From positions 1-16,872 of the forward strand of contig JBBRNX010000032.1 in the NCBI GenBank assembly GCA_038230035.1: a stretch of DNA of 16,872 nt, written 5' to 3'. Positions 6,041-12,866 of the stretch are shown in pieces (the first letter of the stretch is position 1; every line of letters begins with the position of its first letter). The position numbers and the translations under genes are program-made. Source of the DNA: Gaiella sp038230035 (GTDB lineage Bacteria > Actinomycetota > Thermoleophilia > Gaiellales > Gaiellaceae). Below the pieces are notes generated by a model. The model worked only from the letters and a program-made list of their open reading frames with translations. It did not search any database and was not told where the DNA came from.

Positions 6041-6480
6041 AATGCAGCTCCTGTTGCCACCGGCTCGCGCACGGCTGTGCTTTCTGGTCGCTCTATGGTC
6101 TCGGCAAACTCGATGCCGGCTTCGATCGAGCGGCGCAACGGGCACGAACGCGCGACCTTCTCCAGGCGCTCGAGCTGCGCGCCGCTGAGATCCCCGCCCA
6201 GCCGGATCGCGACCTCGAACCTGCGCGGCGTCGACCGCGGGTCATAGTCGACCGCGACCGTCAACTCGCCGAGCTCCCACGCCTTCGTCCGTGCGTACAT
6301 CACGAGCGTCGTCGAGACGCACGCAGCGAGCGCGGCCGGGAACAGCTCGTGCGGCGCGGGCCCGCTCCCGTCGCCGCCCAGCCGCGTCGGCTCGTCAGTG
6401 ACGATGCGGTGCCGGCCGTCGATCAGCACCTCCTGCCGGAGCGTGCCGGGGATCGAGCGGGCTGTAGCAGTGAGACCCAT
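6037..6480 (-). CDS. OsmC/Ohr-family peroxiredoxin-like protein
   Basis: The product has 147 residues, typical for OsmC-type thiol peroxidases that reduce organic hydroperoxides or act on persulfides. Both catalytic cysteines are present: Cys54 in FPAALAACVSTTLV (47-60) and Cys113 in VARSCPLRRSIEAG (109-122). The VDYDPR strand (77-82) and the GAQLERLEKV helix lie between them, as expected. It is the first gene of the leftward sulfur cluster. Its TGA overlaps the GTG of the SQR-like gene by 4 nt, implying translational coupling. GGAGG lies only 1 nt before the ATG, so the nearby GAGGG, about 10 nt upstream, is the more likely ribosome site. OsmC subclass (OsmC, Ohr or YhfA-like) cannot be settled by eye. 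Confidence 0.85.
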   Translation of the reverse strand: MGLTATARSIPGTLRQEVLIDGRHRIVTDEPTRLGGDGSGPAPHELFPAALAACVSTTLVMYARTKAWELGELTVAVDYDPRSTPRRFEVAIRLGGDLSGAQLERLEKVARSCPLRRSIEAGIEFAETIERPESTAVREPVATGAAL

Positions 6481-6643
6481 ACCTCCAACACCCTCGTCGC
6501 AGCCGCTTCAGATGCCATCGGGGTGAGCCCGGAGCTCCGTGCGGCCAACTACGCACCCGAGATCGGCGCCGCCCCGGATAGCTGACGCCGCGCGCGGCCC
6601 GATCATGGAGAAACGAGACAACTCGATTCCAATGGAGGCTACG

Positions 6644-7105
6644 ATGAAGAAGATCCTGATCGCTACCGATGGCTCCTCGTCTTCAGCCGAAGCGGTCGAT
6701 TTCGGGGTCGAGCTCGCCGCCGAGCACGAGGCGAAGGTGATTTTCGTTCACGTCGCTCCCGCCCTCGACCTCATCCCGGCGGCCGGCTACGGCTTCGGCG
6801 GAGGGTTTCCGCGAGTCCCGCATGAGCTCGACGCGTTCGACCGTGCCCCGCTCGATGACGCAGAACAGATCGCCGCTCGCCAGGGTGTCGGGGCGAGCTC
6901 GAAGCTACTCGTCGGCGACGCCGTCGACGAGATCGTCGCCTTCGCCGACTCGCAGGGCGCCGACATGATCGTCGTCGGTTCACGCGGCCACGGCGCCGTT
7001 GCCAGCGTGCTTCTCGGCAGCGTCTCCCGCGGGGTGCTGTCGGAGTCGAAGCGGCCGGTAGCGATCATTCGCGGTCTAGCGACAGTCCCGGTAGGGGTCA
7101 GCTGA
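6644..7105 (+). CDS. universal stress protein (UspA family)
   Basis: The product is a 153-residue single Usp domain starting MKKILIATDGSSSSAEAV. It contains KVIFVHVAPALDL (31-43), a long insert up to about 75, and the ATP-binding signature GSRGHGAVASVLLGSVSRGVL (112-132), which fits the G-2x-G-9x-G(S/T) pattern, ending in RPVAIIR. The ATG at 6644 is chosen because GGAGG lies 5 nt before it; upstream in-frame ATGs at 6605 and 6632 lack such a site. Usp proteins bind ATP and support survival under starvation, redox or respiratory stress. It is transcribed divergently from the OsmC/SQR cluster across a 163-bp gap, so the two may share control. Confidence 0.88.
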   Translation: MKKILIATDGSSSSAEAVDFGVELAAEHEAKVIFVHVAPALDLIPAAGYGFGGGFPRVPHELDAFDRAPLDDAEQIAARQGVGASSKLLVGDAVDEIVAFADSQGADMIVVGSRGHGAVASVLLGSVSRGVLSESKRPVAIIRGLATVPVGVS

Positions 7106-7125
7106 GCATCGTCACAGCCCCAGGT

Positions 7126-7143
7126 CGCCGGCCGCGGCCGGCG
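7126..7143. terminator. perfect 18-bp palindrome after the stress-protein gene, possible terminator stem
   Basis: CGCCGGCCGCGGCCGGCG is fully self-complementary and would fold into a 7-bp G+C stem with a CGCG loop. It lies 20 nt after the Usp stop, between convergent genes, where a terminator is expected. No T-run follows, which is common in high-GC actinobacteria. A protein-binding site or chance GC-rich symmetry are alternatives. Confidence 0.35.
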
Positions 7144-7249
7144 CCTTCGTCCCGGCTCGACGAGTTGGCGGGGGCGGTCGCAGAGACGGCGCTCGGTCAG
7201 CTCGAGACAGGCCGGGAGGGATTGAGCGCCGGCTTCCGGGGCGCGCGGC

Positions 7250-7768
7250 TCACCTCTGCTGTCGCGTGAGTCGCCGCCGCCGCTCGGCCTCCGCCTGGGC
7301 GACGACGAAGCGGCGGTAGTTGTGCGCGGTGATGCTCGGCTCGGCGAGCGTCGAGCCGGGCTCGCAGTACGCCAGCAGGAGGTCGCCGTCGTCGGGGTCG
7401 ATGTCGATCTTCTTCCGCGCGACCTCCCGAGCCTCGGCCCCGCCCACGTTGACGGCTACGGCGCGCAGGTGGGCGTGGTGGGTGACCGCGTAGGGCGCGT
7501 TGGCCTGCGCAACCGGGGTGACCGAGACGGTCTCGTAGATCCCCTCGCGCCGGATCGCGTCGAGGTAGTAGCCGAGGTTGCCGCCGATCGGCCAGACGAG
7601 CTCCCTCTGCGTCCCGTAGCCCGCCGGGCGGTACTCCTCGATCGCCCTGATCCGGGCCCGCTGCCGCGCCGCGGCCTTCTCCTCGCGCAGGCGCCTGACC
7701 GGCGGGATCCGGGTGAGAAGCGACCAGCCGCCCCAGAGGAGGAGCGCGATGACGAGGAGACCGAACAT
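7250..7768 (-). CDS. one-pass membrane protein of unknown function, last gene of the zinc-ribbon/cREC operon
   Basis: The product has 172 residues from the ATG at 7768, 7 nt after the cREC stop. Residues 2-18 (FGLLVIALLLWGGWSLL) form one transmembrane helix, followed by a basic juxtamembrane stretch (20-40, rich in Arg/Lys), so the bulk is probably cytoplasmic. The soluble part (41-155) has a mixed alpha/beta look with YRPAGYGTQRELVWPIGGNLGYY (46-68) and a C-terminal basic helix (155-172, AQAEAERRRRLTRQQR). I recognise no family. Coupling to the receiver-like gene suggests a membrane anchor or effector partner, which is inference only. Confidence 0.65.
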   Translation of the reverse strand: MFGLLVIALLLWGGWSLLTRIPPVRRLREEKAAARQRARIRAIEEYRPAGYGTQRELVWPIGGNLGYYLDAIRREGIYETVSVTPVAQANAPYAVTHHAHLRAVAVNVGGAEAREVARKKIDIDPDDGDLLLAYCEPGSTLAEPSITAHNYRRFVVAQAEAERRRRLTRQQR

Positions 7769-7775
7769 CGTTGCC

Positions 7776-8090
7776 TCAGGCGGGCCGGTCGCGGCTGAGG
7801 CGGCGGATCGCCTCGATCCCGGCCTCCATCCGCTCGGCGGCGACCGCGTTCGCGGAGTGGACGCTGATCGTCCCGGGCGGCACGAACCCCTCCACCGCCA
7901 CCTTCCACTCGAGCCACGCGACGACGTCGTAGCCCGTCCGCTCCCGCTCGCCGTCGAAGAGCCCGAGGTCGTGGTCGAGGCTGATCTCGGTGACGTCGCC
8001 GGTCTCGAGCAGCGCGATCGCCTCCTCCGGCGTCCGCACACGAACCCAGCCGGGCGGTGCGGCGCGCAGATCGTCCAGCCAGACCCTCAC
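7776..8090 (-). CDS. cREC-type (cyclic-phosphate-processing receiver-like) domain protein
   Basis: The product has 104 residues, a single domain. The GTG start at 8090-8088 overlaps the upstream stop as GTGA, implying translational coupling. The features match the receiver-like cREC family predicted to process cyclic phosphates, for instance in RNA end repair. These are an N-terminal acidic motif VWLDDLRAAPPGW (3-15, D6 and D7), TPEEAIALLETGDVTEISLDHDLG (20-43, with D39, H40 and D41), GYDVVAWLE (53-61), and a histidine motif ISVHSANAVAAERM (75-88, H78). These acidic and histidine residues would form the active site in place of a phospho-acceptor. It is not a normal response regulator: there is no output domain and no conserved lysine was seen. 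Family assignment is from pattern recognition. Confidence 0.72.
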   Translation of the reverse strand: MRVWLDDLRAAPPGWVRVRTPEEAIALLETGDVTEISLDHDLGLFDGERERTGYDVVAWLEWKVAVEGFVPPGTISVHSANAVAAERMEAGIEAIRRLSRDRPA

Positions 8091-8671
8091 GCGCTCTCCG
8101 CGCGCTCGTCCCACGCGCGGACGCGCCAGCCGTCCACTCGCAACAGCGAGTACCCCCTGTAGACGCAGTCGCGCAGGCGCTGCACCGCGGGGCAGGGCGG
8201 CGCCCAGTCGCGTCCGGCGAGCGGCGCCTCGACGAGGCCGAGGGCGGGCTTCGAGTACTCGACCGTCGCGTTCCCGCAGGCCAGGCAGAGCGCTGACAGC
8301 GCGAGCGTGCCCGGCCGCGGGCAGGCCTGCATGCCGAAGCCCGCGGACGCGCCGCACGCCAGGCACGGCCCGTGGCAGAAGCGCCACCTGACGGGGTCCG
8401 GCCCCTCGACGCTCGCGAGGAACAGACGGACCCACGGCGGCGCGGCAGGGAACACAGGGCGGCCCGGGCCGAGCAGGAACGCCCGCAGCGGGTCGACCGG
8501 CTCTAGCTCAGGCTGCCCCGGCAGGAACGCCCGCATGCGCCCGCAGCGGCAGATCGAAAGCCAGCGCTCCTCGTCCCCCTCGAGCACCGACTCCCAGCGC
8601 GGCGTCCTGCCGCCGCAAACCGGACAGGCCGCCGCGACAGGACCACGAGCATCCGTCTCAGACTCTCCCAA
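8087..8671 (-). CDS. cysteine-rich zinc-ribbon-like protein, first gene of the cREC operon
   Basis: The product has 194 residues from the TTG at 8671-8669. It was chosen because GGAGGAGGG ends 7 nt before it, the best ribosome site in the window; the open frame continues upstream to 8788 but without protein-like character. Cysteines fall in pairs that suggest zinc binding: C16-x2-C19 with C41-x-C43, then C99-x3-C103-x2-C106 with C117, and C129-x2-C132 with C160/C169. Short hydrophobic/aromatic stretches lie between them (RWLSICRCGRMRAFLPG, 36-52). No catalytic motif is visible and I recognise no family. RNA or DNA binding through the ribbons would fit a cREC partner but is inference. It diverges from the 8758 gene across 86 bp. 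Confidence 0.65.
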   Translation of the reverse strand: MGESETDARGPVAAACPVCGGRTPRWESVLEGDEERWLSICRCGRMRAFLPGQPELEPVDPLRAFLLGPGRPVFPAAPPWVRLFLASVEGPDPVRWRFCHGPCLACGASAGFGMQACPRPGTLALSALCLACGNATVEYSKPALGLVEAPLAGRDWAPPCPAVQRLRDCVYRGYSLLRVDGWRVRAWDERAESA

Positions 8672-8732
8672 ATTGACACCCTCCTCCGTTGGACGCACAG
8701 GATCGACGACCACGCCCTCATTCAGCCGAGTG

Positions 8733-8748
8733 TTGCCCGAACAGGCAA
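8733..8748. promoter_or_regulatory. short inverted repeat in the divergent promoter region (operator candidate)
   Basis: TTGCC and GGCAA face each other across 6 nt (TTGCCCGAACAGGCAA). It sits just before the 8758 start and overlaps a plausible -10 hexamer CAATAT (8746-8751), which is 6 nt from that ATG. A repressor bound there could act on the divergent pair. A 5-bp arm is short and may be chance. Confidence 0.3.
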
Positions 8749-8757
8749 TATAGCGGG

Positions 8758-9096
8758 ATGGGCGGCGACACGCAGGACGAACCGACATACCGGGCCGACC
8801 GCCACCACGTCCTCAGCGACGCCGGCAGCCAGTTCTGGGACCCCGCGACGGGCGAGGGCGCCGACGGGTTCGAGACCCCCGCGGCGGCGGCCCGGTGGGC
8901 GCTCTCACAGGCGCTCTGGCCCGACCTGCCCGACATGCTCGCCGACGGCGTCAGCGCCACCATCGCGCTCGGCAGCGAGGTGAACGCGAGCTTGGCCGCG
9001 TGGGACGCGTGGGACGGCGAAGGAGACTGGCCCGACACGCCGGCCGTCGAAAATCACGCCCGCGGTCTAGGCTTGGTGACCGAGCACGAGCCGTGA
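8758..9096 (+). CDS. small acidic hypothetical protein
   Basis: The product has 112 residues, strongly acidic and rich in Trp, Ala and Asp, for example FWDPATGEGADGFETPAAAARW (26-47) and AAWDAWDGEGDWPDTPAVE (80-98). The FETP..AA.W segment suggests a helix that might pair with the acidic C-terminal helix. No signal peptide, membrane segment or metal motif is seen, and I recognise no family. The ATG at 8758 is preferred because CAATAT lies 6 nt before it, which would give a leaderless mRNA; there is no Shine-Dalgarno. It diverges from the zinc-ribbon/cREC operon. High acidity alone does not justify calling it a DNA mimic. Confidence 0.55.
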   Translation: MGGDTQDEPTYRADRHHVLSDAGSQFWDPATGEGADGFETPAAAARWALSQALWPDLPDMLADGVSATIALGSEVNASLAAWDAWDGEGDWPDTPAVENHARGLGLVTEHEP

Positions 9097-9171
9097 TTCT
9101 CACCCAAACGACGGGGCGGAATCCCAGGCGCCGCCTCCCGTTGTCGGAGACTTGATGTTTGTCGGCTCCGG

Positions 9172-9606
9172 GCTAGGAACCGCATCATCGCCGGGCTGGC
9201 CCGGGCGGTCGTGGTGGTGGAGGCACGCGAGCGCAGCGGTGCGTTGATTATGGTCGACTTCGCGCTCGAGCAGGGACGAGAGGTGCTCGCAGTGCCAGGA
9301 GAGATCACGTCGGCGCTCTCGGCAGGGTCGAACGCGCTGCTCCGTCTGGGCGCTGCGCCGGCGTTGCGCTCGGACGACGTGCTCGAGGCGATCGGGATTG
9401 TGGTGGAAAAACCCAAGCTCGTAGAGCCGGAGGGTGACGGAGGCAAGGTGCTCGCCGCGTTGAGAGACGAACCCGCGACGGCCGACGAGCTCGCGCGGGC
9501 GACCGGGCTTCCCGCCGCAGATGTCGCATCGCTGCTCGTGGCTCTCGAGCTCGATGGCCGCGTGTCGGCCGGGGAGGGGGTTTACCGGGTTACCATCGCA
9601 CGGTGA
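9172..9606 (+). pseudogene. dprA: dprA (smf) 3' fragment: C-terminal 144 residues of DNA-processing protein A
   Basis: The frame ending at the TGA at 9604-9606 reads ARNRIIAGLARAVVVVEA, ERSGALI and EQGREVLAVPGEI, followed by AGSNALLRLGAAP. This is the second half of the Rossmann-like DprA domain, including the FP.RNRIIAGLS signature truncated to ARNRIIAGLA. A spaced winged-helix tail follows (GGKVLAALRDEPATADELAR onward, about residues 86-140). DprA loads RecA on incoming single-stranded DNA; full proteins have about 300-400 residues, so roughly 60% is missing. No start codon with a ribosome site precedes the fragment, and similarity begins abruptly near 9172. The missing 5' half is not elsewhere in the window. 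If GTG at 9211 were used, the product would lack the core fold. Confidence 0.85.
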
Positions 9607-9625
9607 GCCAACGTGTCGAGCCCGC

Positions 9626-11200
9626 ATGACCATGTGGGCCGGGCGCGTCCTGGCTGCTCTGTCACTGCTTGTCGTCGTCACGGGTGTCGCCGGCTCGGAC
9701 GCCGCGGCGGCCGCGTCGACCCGACACAAGGTTGCTGTCATCGTCGTGCCACGGTTGTCACCGGCGCAGTACGCGGAACGTGGTGCGGTCGGCCTGCTCG
9801 TTCCCGGAGCCGGATCGACGGTCACACGCGCGGGCGCGCTCTCGTCCCTGGTCCGCGGACGAGTCGTGAGCTCGTTGCTCGGAGGTGAGGCAGAAGGGAA
9901 ACCGCTGATCCGGCTGTCGCGACGACCTGCGGAGATCACGGTGTACGTGGTCCTGCCGCCACCAGGACGGAGCAGGAACCTCGCGCGCTACCCAATCGCC
10001 GTCGTCGGGGGGGGCTACCACGGGCTGCTCACGTCGCGCTCGACCCGGATCGGCGGCCTTGTGTCGGTCGCAGATATTGCGCCCGCCGCGGTTGCGCTCC
10101 AGCGAGGCGGAAGGCCGAGACTCGGATCGCGCGCGTCCCGCGATGCTCCCGCAGCGCTCGCGCGTCTCGACAGGCGGCTGAGTGATGCTCACGACACGCG
10201 CACGCTAGGAATTGCCGTCCTCGTCGCGTCGGTTCTCACGCTCGCGGGCCTGGCGCACCTTCTCCGCTCCGCAGTGCTGTCGCGTGCCGCTCTCCTCGCA
10301 ATCCCTGCGGCGCTGACGGTGTCGTTCCTGCTGTCGGCCGTTGCGGTCGACGGTCGGCTTGCCGTAGGTCTTCTCTTGTCGATCGGAACTGTCGGCCTGT
10401 CGCTTGCCGGTGCGCGGAGCCAGAAGGCAGTCCTGCCACTGCTGGTTGCGTTCCTCGTGGCCGCGGCGGTCGCTCTCGCCCTCTGGCCCGAGATCAACGC
10501 GTTGTCCGTGATCGGCCCGCACCCGGACGGCGGCGGCCGCTACTTCGGCGTTACGAACGAGGTGGAGACGCTCCTGCTCGCGCCGATTCTGGCCTTGGGA
10601 GCGCTCGTCGCAACGATCCGGCTGCCGCTGGTTGCCGCGCTCGCGCTCGTGGTTGTCGGGTGGAGCCGAACTGGCGCCGACGGCGGTGGCGTGCTCGTCG
10701 TTGTCACGGCGCTCGGTGCGTTGTGGAGCTTCCGGGAAGGCATCCGCTGGACGCCGCGCAGGGTTGTCGGCGCAGCCGTCGCGACGGTTGCACTCGGGTT
10801 GTTTGTGGTCGGTGTCGACGTTGTGAGCGGAGGTTCGAGCCATGTCACGGACTCGCTCGGGAAGGGGCCGTGGTCGGTGGTGCGCGAGCTCGGTCATCGC
10901 CTCCACATCTCGTGGGCCGGAGCGACGGCGACGACGCAGGCGACGGTTTCGATCGTCCTGACGCTCATCGCCCTCGTCGGGCTGGCGCTGATTCGTGAAC
11001 GCTCCGACGTTGTCGACGCGCTTCTCGTCGGGCTGGCAGTCTCGCTCGTCGTGAACGACTCGCCGACAGACGTCGTCGCCTACGGCGCGCTTGTCGCCGC
11101 CGCGCTGCGGACCTGGGACGACCTGGATCTGTCTATGCGCGGACGCCGCAGCTTTTCGGCTCTTTCCCCGCAAGTGTCGCCAGTGCTGCGCCGGCGCTGA
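9626..11200 (+). CDS. secreted-domain plus polytopic membrane protein of unknown function
   Basis: The product has 524 residues from the ATG at 9626 (another ATG two codons on), 19 nt after the dprA fragment. Residues 1-30 are a signal peptide or first membrane helix (VLAALSLLVVVTGVAG, then an AAAAA run). Residues 33-185 are extracytoplasmic. KVAVIVVPRL and YPIAVVGGGYHGLLTSRST, then GGLVSVADIAPAAVAL (143-158), resemble the GL.S..DIAPT.L end of alkaline-phosphatase-superfamily domains, but no metal-binding residues are clear. About ten transmembrane helices follow (192-505), with the loops GPHPDGGGRYFGVTNEVE and WSRTGADGGG. I do not recognise a named family. The last 68 bp overlap the convergent membrane gene in antiparallel sense. 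Confidence 0.7.
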   Translation: MTMWAGRVLAALSLLVVVTGVAGSDAAAAASTRHKVAVIVVPRLSPAQYAERGAVGLLVPGAGSTVTRAGALSSLVRGRVVSSLLGGEAEGKPLIRLSRRPAEITVYVVLPPPGRSRNLARYPIAVVGGGYHGLLTSRSTRIGGLVSVADIAPAAVALQRGGRPRLGSRASRDAPAALARLDRRLSDAHDTRTLGIAVLVASVLTLAGLAHLLRSAVLSRAALLAIPAALTVSFLLSAVAVDGRLAVGLLLSIGTVGLSLAGARSQKAVLPLLVAFLVAAAVALALWPEINALSVIGPHPDGGGRYFGVTNEVETLLLAPILALGALVATIRLPLVAALALVVVGWSRTGADGGGVLVVVTALGALWSFREGIRWTPRRVVGAAVATVALGLFVVGVDVVSGGSSHVTDSLGKGPWSVVRELGHRLHISWAGATATTQATVSIVLTLIALVGLALIRERSDVVDALLVGLAVSLVVNDSPTDVVAYGALVAAALRTWDDLDLSMRGRRSFSALSPQVSPVLRRR

Positions 11201-12761
11201 CGTCGAAAGCCAGCTCCACGTTTCCCGCTCGGCGCGCGACTAACCGGATCATCCCGTCGGTTCCGCGGGCGAGGCAGGCCCCCTTCACCTGCCAGTACGG
11301 CGACCAGCTCGTCGCGACGCGGTAGCGGCCAGGGCTCGCGAGTGAGAGGACCATCCCCTCGTGCGCGAAGGAGAGGACGCGCGCTCGTCCAGGCCCAGTG
11401 ACGAGCGGGACGGCGCCGGGAACTTCGTACACCGTTGTATGCGCGGCCCGGAACACCACTCGTAGCCCTGAGCGCCCGCTCGAGAGCAACGCTGCTTCTG
11501 TCTGCGAGCTGTAGTCGAGCTTCGCGTCCGGCAGCACCACGTAGCGGACACCGAACGATCGCAGCCAGCGGAGGTACGCGGCCCGACCCGGCCGACCGTA
11601 GAGCACGCGGTTCTGCGGGAAGTCGTTCTGGCGGAACCAACCCCGAACGATCGGGATGCCTGCATCGGGGAGGTAGACCGCCGGCCAGTGGTCGACGGTA
11701 TCGACTGCCTCGACGCGGTACGACGGCGTGAGGTTCGCATGGAGGAACGAGATTGCCGGCGTCCAGTACGCAGCGTTCGCAGCCGGGTCGCCCTCTCCCT
11801 TGAGGAAGCTGCCGACGAGCGGAGTCACGTTCCACGACGTCGCGAGTGCGAGCGCGACGACGCATGCAGGTAGCGGCCTCCAGCGGCGGAGCGAAAGCGC
11901 CAGAACTGCGATCGGGATCGCGGCGTACCGCAGCCGGGCGATGTTCTCGCCGATCGCCGACGGGACGACGAACGCGGTGATGCACGCGCCGAGGTAGACG
12001 ACGAAGATCCAGCGCAGCCCGCGGGCCCGCGGGACGTTCCACGTCATTGCGGCACCGAGCAGGCAGAACGCCGAAGCGGCGGCGAGCTCTTGCCAGGAGA
12101 ACGGAAAGCGACCGGTGGAAGGAAAGAGCCGCCAGAGAAGCACTTCGACGAGCCCGATACCGCCGATCGTGATGACGGGGATGAGCACATCGGCGCGTGA
12201 CCAGCGGTGGGCGATCGCGTTGCCGAGCAGAAGCACGGCGAGGAGCAGGAATGCGACCGGGCTGGCGGCTAGCGTCAGGGCGGCGAGGATCGCGAAGCGT
12301 CCCCGTGCGCGCGCTTGCAAGGCCCACAGCGCGAGCAGCGCGAGCGCCATTCCGAGTGCGAACGGGAACGCTCCCGAGAGCACGATGCCCGCCCAGACGA
12401 CGGCGAATGAACGGTCCGACCAGCGCGCTGCCGGCCCCCATTCACGTGCGACGACGACCGTGAATGCGAGCGCTGCCGTGGCGATGCTCGCGACGGCGAG
12501 CAACTTGATCCCGATCAGCGACGCGAGCGGGTAGTAGAGGAGGCTGTAGGTGACGAAGCTGTAGCGGCCCGCGTACCAGAAGTTGTTCCAGAGGGCGAAG
12601 CCGCGGTCGTGGAAGAAGGAGCTCTGGTAGACGTGCGCGGCGAGGTCCGAGCCGGGCGGGCCGAGCCACGAGAGCGTGGCGGCAAGGGTCGCGGCAACGA
12701 GCGCCGCGAGGATGGCCTCGGCGGCGATCGGGTTCTGAGGACGGGGGAGGGCTGGCTGCAC
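11133..12761 (-). CDS. polytopic membrane protein, GT-C/PTPS-related-like (probable cell-envelope sugar transfer)
   Basis: The product has 542 residues from the GTG at 12761. About ten transmembrane helices (12-370) precede a soluble extracytoplasmic C-terminal part (about 390-542). GSDLAAHVYQSSFFHDRG in the first loop, with an aspartate after helix 1, and FALWNNFWYAGRYSFVTYSLLYYPLAS resemble GT-C type glycosyltransferases and the 6-pyruvoyl-tetrahydropterin-synthase-related membrane family. The soluble part has RYVVLPDAKLD and a closing beta-rich section (YRVATSWSPYW), common in such envelope proteins. Donor and acceptor cannot be inferred. The start is uncertain: an in-frame GTG at 12791 is 2 nt after TAGGAT (12794-12799), too close to be the start of that transcript, so the inner GTG is chosen despite no clear Shine-Dalgarno. 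Its stop lies inside the convergent 9626 gene. Confidence 0.68.
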   Translation of the reverse strand: MQPALPRPQNPIAAEAILAALVAATLAATLSWLGPPGSDLAAHVYQSSFFHDRGFALWNNFWYAGRYSFVTYSLLYYPLASLIGIKLLAVASIATAALAFTVVVAREWGPAARWSDRSFAVVWAGIVLSGAFPFALGMALALLALWALQARARGRFAILAALTLAASPVAFLLLAVLLLGNAIAHRWSRADVLIPVITIGGIGLVEVLLWRLFPSTGRFPFSWQELAAASAFCLLGAAMTWNVPRARGLRWIFVVYLGACITAFVVPSAIGENIARLRYAAIPIAVLALSLRRWRPLPACVVALALATSWNVTPLVGSFLKGEGDPAANAAYWTPAISFLHANLTPSYRVEAVDTVDHWPAVYLPDAGIPIVRGWFRQNDFPQNRVLYGRPGRAAYLRWLRSFGVRYVVLPDAKLDYSSQTEAALLSSGRSGLRVVFRAAHTTVYEVPGAVPLVTGPGRARVLSFAHEGMVLSLASPGRYRVATSWSPYWQVKGACLARGTDGMIRLVARRAGNVELAFDVSAGAALATLAGKEPKSCGVRA

Positions 12762-12793
12762 TGCGGGAAGGTCGCCGGGGTGGCGGCCCACCG

Positions 12794-12799
12794 ATCCTA
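12794..12799 (-). promoter_or_regulatory. putative -10 hexamer (TAGGAT) of the GT-C-like gene
   Basis: TAGGAT fits the actinobacterial TANNNT pattern. Transcription from it would begin about 12787, giving a short leader of about 26 nt to the GTG at 12761. No convincing -35 was found at 16-18 bp. Confidence 0.4.
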
Positions 12800-12854
12800 A
12801 CCTGCCGCGGATGAATGGCTCATGAGAGCCGTGAACCCTCACTTGGGGATCGTC

Positions 12855-12860
12855 TAGCAT
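12855..12860 (+). promoter_or_regulatory. putative -10 hexamer (TAGCAT) 6 nt before the oxidoreductase start
   Basis: TAGCAT is followed by CCCGCG and then the GTG at 12867. With the usual 6-7 nt from hexamer to start of transcription, the mRNA would begin at or next to the GTG, which means leaderless. No Shine-Dalgarno is present. The candidate -35 (TGAACC, 12832-12837) is weak. Confidence 0.5.
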
Positions 12861-12866
12861 CCCGCG

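Noticed and set aside
6041..6145. 35-residue N-terminal extension of the SQR-like protein
   Set aside because: It runs inside the OsmC gene, is Arg-rich, and the GTG at 6040 has a good ribosome site just before the FAD-binding strand.
8758..9096. Acidic small protein as an anti-restriction or DNA-mimic protein
   Set aside because: Only its acidity supports this; no known mimic motif or conserved spacing of acidic residues was recognised.
10007..10014. Run of eight G within the 9626 gene, a possible phase-variation tract
   Set aside because: It encodes part of a normal VVGGGYHG stretch and the frame is intact; G runs of this length are not surprising here. Without several genomes to compare there is no sign of length variation.
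10205..11173. 322-codon open frame opposite the 9626 membrane gene
   Set aside because: Its residues are almost all charged (Arg, Asp, Glu, Gln), the usual antisense image of a hydrophobic membrane protein.
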